From positions 62,001 through 126,000 of IMG/VR virus record IMGVR_UViG_3300035490_000050: DNA of 64,000 nucleotides. The stretch is one strand, 5' to 3'. The notes beneath the pieces are model-generated. The model was given only the letters and a program-made list of their open reading frames with translations. It did not search any database and was not told the origin of the DNA. Source of the DNA: a virus. Below are positions 33,654 through 39,819 of the stretch, in pieces. The translations under genes were made by a program, and so were the position numbers. The stretch's first letter is position 1, and each line of letters opens with the position of its first letter.

Positions 33654-33721
33654 TTTTACTCGCATAGAGCGAGTAAAACTGAAGAGGCCCGGTCCAAAGA
33701 AGCGGATCGGGCCTCGGTGCT
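33654..33721 (+). promoter_or_regulatory. Two leader hairpins before tRNA-Asn
   Basis: TTTTACTCGC/GCGAGTAAAA (about 33655-33679) and GAGGCCCGGTCC/GGATCGGGCCTC (about 33684-33713) followed by GGTGCTTTT. The second looks like a leaky terminator ahead of the tRNAs. Confidence 0.45.
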
Positions 33722-33732
33722 TTTAGGGATGT

Positions 33733-33808
33733 TCCACGGTCGTCTAACTGTGAAGACACCGAACTGTTAATTCGGGTAATGCAGGTCAGAATCCTGCCTG
33801 TGGAGCCA
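33733..33808 (+). tRNA. tRNA-Asn (GTT)
   Basis: Acceptor TCCACGG/CTGTGGA, loop CTGTTAA, CCA encoded. Confidence 0.9.
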
Positions 33809-33817
33809 GTTTGAAGT

Positions 33818-33893
33818 TGGGGAGAAGTTCAACGGGTGGAACAATCGGCTCTGACCCGATAGGCAGAAAGTTCGAGACTTTCCTCCCCAGCCA
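33818..33893 (+). tRNA. tRNA-Gln (CTG)
   Basis: Acceptor TGGGGAG/CTCCCCA, loop CTCTGAC, CCA encoded. Confidence 0.9.
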
Positions 33894-33900
33894 AGATCGT

Positions 33901-33974
33901 TGCCCGTTCGTTCAACGGTAGGACACCGCCCTTTGGAGGCGAGGATGGCGGTTCAAGTCCGTCACGGGTAGCCA
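33901..33974 (+). tRNA. tRNA-Gln (TTG)
   Basis: Acceptor TGCCCGT/ACGGGTA, loop CTTTGGA, CCA encoded. Confidence 0.9.
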
Positions 33975-33981
33975 AATTAAC

Positions 33982-34055
33982 GCGGGCATAGCTCAGTGGT
34001 AGAGTGCTGGCTTGCCGAGCCGGAGACGCGGATTCAAGTTCCGCTGCCCGCTCCA
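33982..34055 (+). tRNA. tRNA-Gly (GCC)
   Basis: Acceptor GCGGGCA/TGCCCGC, loop TTGCCGA, CCA encoded. Confidence 0.9.
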
Positions 34056-34073
34056 TATTGAAAGAGGAAGACG

Positions 34074-34232
34074 ATGAAGGTTGATTTGGACGCCAGCATG
34101 GAATCGGTATACGGAAGGCTGGCAGGAAGGTTTCAGGCTGCTGTGGCAGAGAGCTTATGCGCTGACCCCGTAAGTCAGAATACAAGGGTTGAAATCCCTT
34201 CGGCAGCTCCAGAATGTGACGAAAGCGAGTAG
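34074..34232 (+). CDS. Possible small protein overlapping tRNA-Thr
   Basis: 52 codons starting MKVDLDASMESVYGRLAGRF, with AAAGAGGAAG in front. Its second half runs through tRNA-Thr(CGT). Either the tRNA replaced the 3' end of an old gene or the frame is chance. Confidence 0.25.
   Translation: MKVDLDASMESVYGRLAGRFQAAVAESLCADPVSQNTRVEIPSAAPECDESE
34137..34211 (+). tRNA. tRNA-Thr (CGT)
   Basis: Acceptor GCTGCTG/CGGCAGC, loop CCCGTAA, CCA encoded. Confidence 0.9.
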
Positions 34233-34236
34233 GACG

Positions 34237-34782
34237 ATGAACTTACTGAAAAAACCCGTACTTTTGCTCAACGCATCGTATGAGGCAATTCGCATAATTT
34301 CAGCAAAGAGATCGCTGACTCTCTTAACGAAAGGAAAAGTTGCGGTCGAACTTGCAACGGACAGGGAAGTTTATCCTGGCGTGTTTTTGCCTAGCGTTAT
34401 CCGTCTTCTTGTCTACAAGCATGTTCCCGTCAGAATGCAGCAGATGACGCGCAAAAACCTGTACTTGAGAGACGGTTACAAATGTGGCTATTGCGGTGAG
34501 CAGTTTTCTGGAAGCGAACTGACTTTGGATCACATTATCCCAAAGGCGCAAGGTGGAAAGAACACGTATGAGAACTTGATTACCTGCTGCCGCAAGGATA
34601 ACCATCGGAAAGCGGATCGGACGCCTCAACAGGCAGGAATGGTTTTGTTGAGACGGCCTATCCCGGCAACGGTTCACACTGGTAGGCACATCATGCGTTC
34701 GCTAGGATTAGAAACGCAGGGATGGGCAAAATATCTTTGGGCTGATGCTGATGGTGAGCAGAGGTTAGTGGCAAGAGGATGA
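34237..34782 (+). CDS. HNH endonuclease (McrA-like)
   Basis: 181 residues from MNLLKKPVLLLNASYEAIRI. CGYCGEQFSGSELTLDHIIP then GGKNTYENL is the HNH core with the DH catalytic pair. The usual CxxCN second zinc half reads CCRKDNHRKADRTP, so one expected Cys is replaced by Asp; zinc binding may be weakened. Free-standing between tRNA genes. Confidence 0.85.
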   Translation: MNLLKKPVLLLNASYEAIRIISAKRSLTLLTKGKVAVELATDREVYPGVFLPSVIRLLVYKHVPVRMQQMTRKNLYLRDGYKCGYCGEQFSGSELTLDHIIPKAQGGKNTYENLITCCRKDNHRKADRTPQQAGMVLLRRPIPATVHTGRHIMRSLGLETQGWAKYLWADADGEQRLVARG

Positions 34783-34786
34783 GTTT

Positions 34787-34861
34787 GCACTCTAAACATT
34801 GCTGGTGATGCCTTCCCCTGTAAGGAAGTTTAACGGAGTTCGAGTCTCCGAGAGTGCTCCA
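34787..34861 (+). tRNA. tRNA-Thr (TGT)
   Basis: Acceptor GCACTCT/AGAGTGC, loop CCTGTAA, CCA encoded. Confidence 0.9.
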
Positions 34862-34862
34862 A

Positions 34863-34941
34863 GTGTGGCCGTAGTTCAAGAGGAAGAACACATGCCTGTG
34901 GCGCATGTATGATGGGCTTTCGAGCAGCCCCGGCCACCCCA
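34863..34941 (+). tRNA. tRNA-His (GTG)
   Basis: Acceptor GTGGCCG/CGGCCAC with C discriminator, loop CTGTGGC, CCA encoded. Confidence 0.9.
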
Positions 34942-34946
34942 TTTGT

Positions 34947-35021
34947 GGGGGTGTAGTGACAATGAGAACACGTCCCGTTTGCACCGGGAAAATCGGAGTT
35001 TGAATCTCCGCATCTCCACCA
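34947..35021 (+). tRNA. tRNA-Ala (TGC)
   Basis: Acceptor GGGGGTG/CATCTCC, loop TTTGCAC, CCA encoded. Confidence 0.85.
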
Positions 35022-35031
35022 CGTAGTTTTT

Positions 35032-35107
35032 GTCTACTGAGCTAGTGCGGTCATAGCAATCGCCTGAAGAGCGATGGAATCCGGTTCGACTCCGGGAGTA
35101 GGCACCA
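35032..35107 (+). tRNA. tRNA-Phe (GAA)
   Basis: Acceptor GTCTACT/AGTAGGC, loop CTGAAGA, CCA encoded. Confidence 0.9.
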
Positions 35108-35108
35108 T

Positions 35109-35182
35109 CAGGGAATAGTGTAGTGCTAACATCCGTGTTTTGGGCACACGTGTCCGGGGTTGGAATCCCCGTTCCCTGACCA
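35109..35182 (+). tRNA. tRNA-Pro (TGG)
   Basis: Acceptor CAGGGAA/TTCCCTG, loop TTTGGGC, CCA encoded. Confidence 0.9.
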
Positions 35183-35187
35183 TTTTT

Positions 35188-35262
35188 CAACCCGTCGTTC
35201 AACGGAAAGGACGATGCGCTACGAACGCATAAATGGGGATTCGACTTCCTCCGGGTTGACCA
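35188..35262 (+). tRNA. tRNA-Arg (ACG)
   Basis: Acceptor CAACCCG/CGGGTTG, loop CTACGAA, CCA encoded. Normal D-arm, unlike the three tRNA-Arg genes at 39347-39585. Confidence 0.9.
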
Positions 35263-35356
35263 TAGTTCGCAAGCACGAAATAAAGTTGAAAATAATGCTT
35301 GCAAATGTCTGGAATGTGTAGTAGGCTTGATTTCGTTGGGTTTTGAAACACAGGTT

Positions 35357-35481
35357 TGCGTCTACTGTTGAGCGTACATGATGACTAGCTCACTCGGTAG
35401 AGCGATTCCCTTCAAAGGAATAGGTCACTGGTTCGATTCCAGTGTCATCTACTTCGGTAGATCGCTCAACGTCTTGACGCA
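35357..35481 (+). ncRNA. tRNA-like RNA A: UCA cloverleaf inside a long outer helix
   Basis: Outer helices TGCGTC/GACGCA and GTTGAGCG/CGCTCAAC (35367-35374 with 35463-35470) enclose a full cloverleaf (35379-35451) and a UUCG-capped hairpin (35448-35461). The cloverleaf has a normal D-arm (AGCTC/GAGC), perfect anticodon stem ATTCC/GGAAT with loop CTTCAAA (anticodon TCA, reading UGA) and a perfect T-arm. The end pair 1:72 is T-T and no CCA is encoded, unlike nearly all other tRNAs here. It may be a suppressor-type tRNA or a tRNA-mimicking Y-like RNA. Confidence 0.6.
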
Positions 35482-35487
35482 GTAAAT

Positions 35488-35605
35488 TTGGGTGTAATTT
35501 TCGGCTTACATGAGCCTGTTTGGTCAGGCACTTGCCGTTGGAGCAAACTAACCCGGTTCGATTCCGGGATGTTACCCGAAAGGGTTGCCGAGAGACTTCA
35601 CCCAA
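35488..35605 (+). ncRNA. tRNA-like RNA B
   Basis: Outer helix TTGGGTG/CACCCAA, inner helix TCGGC/GCCGA, a perfect T-arm (CCCGG TTCGATT CCGGG at 35552-35568) and a GAAA-capped ACCC/GGGT hairpin. A 4-bp arm TTGC/GCAA with a 7-nt loop lies where an anticodon arm would be, but position 33 is G. The architecture parallels RNA A: nested outer helices, tRNA-like core, tetraloop hairpin at the 3' side. Confidence 0.5.
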
Positions 35606-35611
35606 TAAGTT

Positions 35612-35731
35612 GTGGGGGACCGCTTAGTAAACCGAGGACGACTTCTCGGAAACGAGTACGGTTCTAGGATACATGACAAGCATACAGCCGAAAGGCTGTG
35701 TATCGTGGCTAAACACCACGGTCCTCCACCA
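35612..35731 (+). ncRNA. tRNA-like RNA C
   Basis: A ten-pair helix GTGGGGGACC/GGTCCTCCAC closes the RNA, and the 3' end is ACCA. Inside are hairpins CCGAG/CTCGG, a GAAA-capped ACAGCC/GGCTGT and CGTGG/CCACG with the 7-nt loop CTAAACA. At about 118 nt it is too long for a standard tRNA and has no canonical T-loop. Confidence 0.45.
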
Positions 35732-35752
35732 AAGTTTTGTAGTACAAGTTGT

Positions 35753-35873
35753 GGCGGGTTAGCAAAACGGAAAAGCTCTGCATGTCTTGACGCGCAATCG
35801 TCTATTTTGCAGGTTACATGCACATTCACTCGGAGAATGCACAATCTAGGTTCGACTCCTAGACCCGCCACCA
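35753..35873 (+). ncRNA. tRNA-like RNA D
   Basis: Acceptor GGCGGGT/ACCCGCC with ACCA, a D-arm-like AGC/GCT and a perfect T-arm (CTAGG TTCGACT CCTAG). Between D- and T-arms are 68 nt instead of about 23-33, with CTGCA/TGCAG and CATTC/GAATG helices. It contains GTCTTGACGC, which also occurs at the A/B junction, and TACATG, shared with A, B, C and E. It could be an intron-bearing tRNA or a tRNA-mimic RNA. Confidence 0.5.
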
Positions 35874-35882
35874 TAAGATTTA

Positions 35883-36002
35883 CCGCATGGGAGTGCGGAA
35901 ACGAGTTTGGCTGACACTGGTTTCGTGGATACATGTTTTTGGGGATCATATCCCCACCCCCCGCCTAAGCCCTTTGGCAACGGAGGATTTAGGCGGGGGT
36001 TC
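35883..36002 (+). ncRNA. Structured RNA E with 11-bp terminal helix
   Basis: Hairpins CCGCA/TGCGG, TGGGGAT/ATCCCCA (35939-35955) and an 11-bp helix CCCCCGCCTAA/TTAGGCGGGGG (35958-35999), with TACATG upstream. No U-run follows, so it is not an ordinary terminator. Last of the set before the HNH and Ro60-like genes. Confidence 0.4.
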
Positions 36003-36082
36003 TGAGGGCCGCAAGGCTGCTTAGAAAACAATTGCCCACAACCGACTTTCAGCCACTATTTTTGTGCCTTGGGAGAGGGAAT

Positions 36083-36643
36083 ATGGCCAGCGGTGATCGT
36101 TTCTACATGCTATCCTTGCGCCATCGCCCTGCGGTGTACGGCGATCTCGGAAACATCCTCAAAATCGAAGGTTTGGTGGTAGGCGGAGAAGGGGCGCATG
36201 TAATTCTTACGCTTCCCTCTTCCGATCTAAAAACTGATACCTACTGGGATGCTAATACATTCCCAGCAATTCATCAGTTATCCCTTGAGGAGTGGACCGA
36301 TTTTCTAGCGCGTACTGACGATCCAGAAATTCTAATCGGTCAAGCGAAGGCTTTCCATCGCAAATGCCGTTATGAAATTTCAGGGGCGGTACAGCAGAAG
36401 ATATGGGTAGCTGATGGTCTAAAGTGCATGTACTGCGGAGTCAGGATGGGCAGGGCACAACTCACAGTGGACCATTGGGAATCGCTTGAGGCTGGTGGAA
36501 AGAACGATAGCTCAAATTTTCTCGCAGCCTGCAAGACGTGTAATAAGGCCAAAGGTTCCATGCCGCCGCGTGACTGGTGCAGCCTTCGCAAAATTGATTA
36601 CGACTTCTTTGTGGAGTATCTGAGAACGAGGAAGTTGCCTTAA
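36083..36643 (+). CDS. HNH endonuclease
   Basis: 186 residues from MASGDRFYMLSLRHRP, with GGGAGAGGGA in front (a TTG at 36032 is less likely). The N-terminal 100 residues are unassigned. CMYCGVRMGRAQLTVDHWES then CKTCNKAKGSM is an HNH core with intact CxxC/CxxC zinc site. Placed directly before the Ro60-like gene. Confidence 0.8.
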   Translation: MASGDRFYMLSLRHRPAVYGDLGNILKIEGLVVGGEGAHVILTLPSSDLKTDTYWDANTFPAIHQLSLEEWTDFLARTDDPEILIGQAKAFHRKCRYEISGAVQQKIWVADGLKCMYCGVRMGRAQLTVDHWESLEAGGKNDSSNFLAACKTCNKAKGSMPPRDWCSLRKIDYDFFVEYLRTRKLP

Positions 36644-36671
36644 CACTTTTCGCACCGGGAGGGCGAATACT

Positions 36672-38165
36672 ATGGCAGAAACAGGGCTTACACGTCAAAG
36701 AATTTTGTCGGAATTGTCGAAGAGTCCACACGGCTCTTTGAAAGAGTATCTTCCTATCGGCAAACAGGCCGTTCAACAGGAAGGTGAATTTTATCAACAC
36801 ATGCTTGCCTGGGATAGGACGCATGGGCAGATTAGGGACAGCAAGGTTGCGCTTCCTGTGATCGGCTTGGCTTTTGAGAAGGATGAGGAATTACTCGACA
36901 ACAGCCTTGCTCACATCGCTCTTTTGGGGCCGCGTGAACTGGCAAGAGCATATCGGTTTGGATTGGAGATTCGTCTCCCTGGCAAGATGCGTCAGTTGCG
37001 TAGGCTTGTCGAAGACTACCTACACCAAAAGGAGCAAGACAAAGGTTGGGATCATCTGGCAATCCAGCACAGGGGTACGCTGAAGGAACTCTACTCTCTG
37101 GCGCACGCAAAGCCTGAAAAGGAGAGAACCAACGTCGTTCTCTATGGCAGGAACTTCGACAAGACAAAGGCACCGCTGCCCAAGGGATCAGTCTTTGAGG
37201 TAGTAGCAAACCTCAAGAACATGAGTCCTACGGAGGCTGCTGGTTCGATCATGAAGTACCGGATTCCTTTCCTTATCGCCATGGGCGCGTTAGGCGCAAA
37301 GGCGAAGGAGCCGGATTTGGTACTGGCTTTGATCGGAGCCATGTCTGCAACGGAGTTGACCACGAACGTCAAGATGCTGGAGAAGTTGGGCCTGAAGACG
37401 AATCCTGCGCTGCGTGGGGCATTCGACAACGCATTGGCTAAGGCGGCTACGTCGAAGAAGAATACGCTCAAGACGACTCAGGCGGTCGAGGCCGTACAGG
37501 ACGAGGGATTGAAGGAGAAGCTCCGTGGACTACAGGCAAAGCAGATAGCGGCTGCGGGTGGTCCAGACGGCGACTGGGTAATTTTAGTTGACAAATCTGG
37601 ATCGATGCACCATGCAATCGAAACTGGTTGCCATGTTGCAGGGGCGCTCACACAGTTCGTCAAAGGAAAGGTTGGGTTGATTTTCTTCGATACCTCTCCT
37701 ATGGCGGTGGACGTAACCGGCTTGTCGCTGGACCAAATCAAGAAGGCGACACGACACTTCACAGCGAACGGTGGAACATCCATCGGCTGCGGTCTGAATC
37801 GGATGCTGGTAGAGAAAGTTGCTGTGGATGGAATTGTGATCGTGTCGGACGGTGGAGACAACACTGCTCCACTATTCCATGACGTATATCCGAAGTACGC
37901 GAAATTCTGCGATAAGGATGTGCCGGTGTATTTCTACCAACTTAGCGGAGAATCGGACAAGCTGACGCCGAACATGCAACGGGCAGGAATCGAGATGACA
38001 ACATTCGATTTGCGCGGTTCAAAGCTGGACTACTACAGCATTCCGAACACGGTCAAGACGCTTCGCAGTAACCAGTACAGTTTGGTTGAGGAAATACTCT
38101 CGACCCCGCTTTTAACCCTCAACACCGTGCTCAAGGGAGCGCAGAAAGGACTGGTGACAGTCTAA
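36672..38165 (+). CDS. Ro60-like protein: helical TROVE-type domain plus VWA domain
   Basis: 497 residues. Residues about 30-290 are all helical, in HEAT-like units such as VFEVVANLKNMSPTEAAGSI and LALIGAMSATELTTNVKM. Residues 300-470 are a VWA domain with DxSxS at 307-311 (DKSGS), Thr in GGTSIG and Asp in IVSDGGDN. This order and length match Ro60/Rsr proteins, ring-shaped RNA-binding proteins that carry Y RNAs and act in RNA quality control with exonucleases. The helical part is divergent, so the TROVE assignment rests on architecture. It lies between tRNA-like RNAs and shares a transcript with the next gene. Confidence 0.65.
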   Translation: MAETGLTRQRILSELSKSPHGSLKEYLPIGKQAVQQEGEFYQHMLAWDRTHGQIRDSKVALPVIGLAFEKDEELLDNSLAHIALLGPRELARAYRFGLEIRLPGKMRQLRRLVEDYLHQKEQDKGWDHLAIQHRGTLKELYSLAHAKPEKERTNVVLYGRNFDKTKAPLPKGSVFEVVANLKNMSPTEAAGSIMKYRIPFLIAMGALGAKAKEPDLVLALIGAMSATELTTNVKMLEKLGLKTNPALRGAFDNALAKAATSKKNTLKTTQAVEAVQDEGLKEKLRGLQAKQIAAAGGPDGDWVILVDKSGSMHHAIETGCHVAGALTQFVKGKVGLIFFDTSPMAVDVTGLSLDQIKKATRHFTANGGTSIGCGLNRMLVEKVAVDGIVIVSDGGDNTAPLFHDVYPKYAKFCDKDVPVYFYQLSGESDKLTPNMQRAGIEMTTFDLRGSKLDYYSIPNTVKTLRSNQYSLVEEILSTPLLTLNTVLKGAQKGLVTV

Positions 38166-38464
38166 TGAATATCAACGCACTGAAGAACTTCAACGCCGAC
38201 CGTATGGACTTGGATGACATGGTAGGCTTGCTTGCGGACTGCAAGGCACTCCGCGCTGAGTACGAGGCGCTCCAGATCGAAGAGCCTGAGTATATCGACA
38301 CAACCATCAAGGCAATTCGCCGGGAGATCACATCCCGCAACGCTGACAAGATCGCGGCTCGTAAGCGTGAGCTTGCCGCACGGATCGACAGCCTCAAGAC
38401 TCCTGCACAGAAGAAGGCAGAACTTGAGAAGGAGCTTGCCAAGTTGGAAGCCGTTCCTGTCTAA
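38165..38464 (+). CDS. Coiled-coil protein co-transcribed with the Ro60-like gene
   Basis: 99 residues, ATG overlapping the previous stop (TAATG). The C-terminal half is a Lys/Glu-rich coiled coil (KIAARKRELAARIDSL, KKAELEKELAKLEA). Possibly a partner of the Ro60-like ring; function unknown. Confidence 0.6.
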   Translation: MNINALKNFNADRMDLDDMVGLLADCKALRAEYEALQIEEPEYIDTTIKAIRREITSRNADKIAARKRELAARIDSLKTPAQKKAELEKELAKLEAVPV

Positions 38465-38485
38465 CCCATCAACCATTTGAGCGAA

Positions 38486-38515
38486 GGGGCACAGGATAAC
38501 GTGCCCCACTTTTTT
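38486..38515 (+). terminator. Rho-independent terminator after the Ro60-like operon
   Basis: Stem GGGGCAC/GTGCCCC, 8-nt loop, tail ACTTTTTT. Confidence 0.8.
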
Positions 38516-38518
38516 CTC

Positions 38519-38547
38519 TTGCATTCCTAATCGACCTGGGGTACAGT
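38519..38547 (+). promoter_or_regulatory. Promoter TTGCAT-N17-TACAGT
   Basis: -35 at 38519-38524, -10 at 38542-38547, directly after the Ro60-operon terminator. Confidence 0.55.
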
Positions 38548-38553
38548 TTCTAT

Positions 38554-38783
38554 AGTGATGAAGAGGATCATTGGTATCACCTCTTTTCTGTTCGCCCACC
38601 CCCTTCGGCTCTCCCAAGTGTCCGGGGATGTAGGCTAAGGAAAACATGCAGACGACCACCAGACGCGGGACCATAACCAGAATGACCAAGCGGGTCATTT
38701 GGGGAATAGTGCGCGAGGGTTGGGACGATTAAATCTGCAAAAAGATTGAATCTACCAGCCCGGTCTTAGGATCGGGCTTTTTG
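38554..38783 (+). ncRNA. Candidate small RNA, about 230 nt, downstream of the Ro60-like operon
   Basis: Own promoter and own terminator (AGCCCG/CGGGCT plus TTTTT at 38757-38783). It begins with an AGAGG/CCTCT hairpin. A 28-codon frame at 38646-38732 (MQTTTRRGTITRMTKRVIWG then IVREGWDD), with AAGGAAA in front, could be a small basic peptide instead. As an RNA beside a Ro60-like gene it is also a Y RNA candidate. Confidence 0.4.
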
Positions 38784-38811
38784 ATGTTTGAAAACTGAAA
38801 CGAATAATCAT

Positions 38812-38886
38812 GCCTCGTTAAGCTAGTTGGGAAACTGTCGGTCTCCAAAGCCGAACTCAGGGGTTCAAATCCTCTACGGGGTGCCA
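38812..38886 (+). tRNA. tRNA-Trp (CCA)
   Basis: Acceptor GCCTCGT/ACGGGGT with G-U pairs, loop CTCCAAA, CCA encoded. Confidence 0.85.
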
Positions 38887-38891
38887 TTTTT

Positions 38892-38969
38892 GCCAGTGTA
38901 GTTCAGTCGGCTTAGAACGCTGCATTCATAACGCAGAGGTCAACAGTTCAATCCTGTTCACTGGCACCA
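38892..38969 (+). tRNA. tRNA-Met (CAT)
   Basis: Acceptor GCCAGTG/CACTGGC, loop TTCATAA, CCA encoded; elongator Met or Ile(CAU). Confidence 0.85.
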
Positions 38970-38973
38970 AGTT

Positions 38974-39154
38974 GGAGCGGCGGCGCATAATTCACTGGCG
39001 GTATCGGACAGCTAAGACTACCGAGACGTGCAGAACTCACCGAAAGGTTAGCCGTTGCAGTGGGCCGCTCCGAAAGTTCACGGCTGTAAAGCCTATACCG
39101 ATGGCGCAAGGCCATCCTGCCGTGATTAAGTTTCGAGTCCTAGTGGGGGCACCA
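38974..39154 (+). ncRNA. tRNA-like structured RNA F, about 180 nt
   Basis: The 5' domain is closed by GGAGCGGC/GCCGCTCC (38974-38981 with 39064-39071) and holds CACTG/CAGTG, CGGTA/TACCG and a GAAA-capped hairpin. The 3' domain is closed by TCACGGC/GCCGTGA (39078-39084 with 39119-39125) with GATGGC/GCCATC inside. It ends with a T-loop-like GTTTCGAGTCC and GGGGGCACCA, as if the 3' end of a tRNA, but no matching 5' acceptor strand is found. It lies in line between two tRNA genes. Confidence 0.45.
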
Positions 39155-39158
39155 TAGT

Positions 39159-39245
39159 GGAACCGTGGCCTAGTCTGGTTTTGGGCACCCGGCTCTTACC
39201 CGGCGCAGAAATGCAACGCAGGTTCAAATCCTGCCGGTTCCACCA
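39159..39245 (+). tRNA. tRNA-Lys (CTT) with a long variable arm
   Basis: Acceptor GGAACCG/CGGTTCC, loop CTCTTAC, T-arm GCAGG/CCTGC. The variable region carries a GCA-GAAA-TGC hairpin, giving 87 nt; tRNA-Lys is normally class I. Confidence 0.8.
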
Positions 39246-39255
39246 ACACTTTTAC

Positions 39256-39341
39256 GGAGTCGTACTCGAATTGGATGCAGAGACCTGACTTTTAATCAGC
39301 GGGGTAACCCAATGGGGGTTCGAGTCCCCCCGGCTCCACCA
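39256..39341 (+). tRNA. tRNA-Lys (TTT) with a long variable arm
   Basis: Acceptor GGAGTCG/CGGCTCC, loop CTTTTAA. The variable region has a GGGT-AA-CCC hairpin; 86 nt, class II-like. Confidence 0.8.
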
Positions 39342-39346
39342 GTTAC

Positions 39347-39423
39347 GCGGCGGTATTCCCCTCGTCTTCTAAACGAGTAAGGATAATTGGAATATGTGAG
39401 TTCGATCCTCACCCGCTGCTCCA
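39347..39423 (+). tRNA. tRNA-Arg (TCT), no D-arm
   Basis: Acceptor GCGGCGG/CCGCTGC, anticodon stem CTCGT/ACGAG, loop CTTCTAA, normal T-arm, CCA encoded. Only 7 nt (TATTCCC) separate acceptor and anticodon stems. TCC there can pair with GGA in the 18-nt variable region. Confidence 0.8.
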
Positions 39424-39427
39424 TTTT

Positions 39428-39504
39428 GGTCCCGTACCGGCCATGTTTCCTAAACATGTAACCGTAAGTGGATGATGTCAGTTCGAGCCTGACCGGGACT
39501 TCCA
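39428..39504 (+). tRNA. tRNA-Arg (CCT), no D-arm
   Basis: Acceptor GGTCCCG/CGGGACT, loop TTCCTAA. The 7-nt linker TACCGGC holds CGG, which pairs with CCG in the 18-nt variable region. Same plan as the previous gene. Confidence 0.8.
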
Positions 39505-39508
39505 TTTT

Positions 39509-39585
39509 GCTGCCGTACCAGCCGCGCCTCCGAAGCGCGATACTGTAACTGAATGATGCAGGTTTGAGTCCTGTCGGCAGCGCCA
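39509..39585 (+). tRNA. tRNA-Arg (CCG), no D-arm
   Basis: Acceptor GCTGCCG/CGGCAGC, loop CTCCGAA. The 7-nt linker TACCAGC holds CAG, which pairs with CTG in the 18-nt variable region. Same plan as the two previous genes. Confidence 0.8.
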
Positions 39586-39590
39586 GTTTT

Positions 39591-39668
39591 GGGAACGTGG
39601 GCCAGCGGCGACGCCACCTGTCCTACAAACAGGTATTACCGGAAGTTCGAGTCTTCCCGTTCCCACCA
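39591..39668 (+). tRNA. tRNA-Val (TAC)
   Basis: Acceptor GGGAACG/CGTTCCC, loop CCTACAA, CCA encoded. Confidence 0.85.
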
Positions 39669-39744
39669 AGTTCGGAGTCCTACGGTTAGAAGCCGTGGGA
39701 GGTTACAACGAGCAGATGCAACACCTGCTACTCTGGGATGATTT
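39669..39744 (+). other. Spacer with two hairpins, possible tRNA relic
   Basis: TACGG/CCGTG with a 7-nt loop TTAGAAG resembles an anticodon arm; GAGCAG/CTGCT-CTC is a second hairpin. No acceptor stem or T-arm remains. Confidence 0.3.
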
Positions 39745-39818
39745 GCCGATGTAGCTCAGTGATAGAGTGCCGCACTGGTATTGCGGTGACGAGGGTTTGA
39801 TTCCCTCCTTCGGCCCCA
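39745..39818 (+). tRNA. tRNA-Thr (GGT)
   Basis: Acceptor GCCGATG/CTTCGGC with one mismatch, loop CTGGTAT, CCA encoded. Confidence 0.85.
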
Positions 39819-39819
39819 T

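Noticed and set aside
35379-35451. Use of an alternative genetic code with UGA as sense
   Set aside because: Clear genes across the window end in TGA, often in ATGA overlaps with the next start, so UGA works as a stop here despite the UCA cloverleaf.
35262-36000. Group I intron or tmRNA
   Set aside because: The segments are about 120 nt each and lack P7/J-type core sequences; no tag-reading frame or long pseudoknot layout of tmRNA is present.
38162-38698. Long minus-strand frame opposite the coiled-coil gene and small RNA
   Set aside because: It has no ribosome site, runs through two terminators and opposes a gene with clear coupling to the Ro60-like gene.
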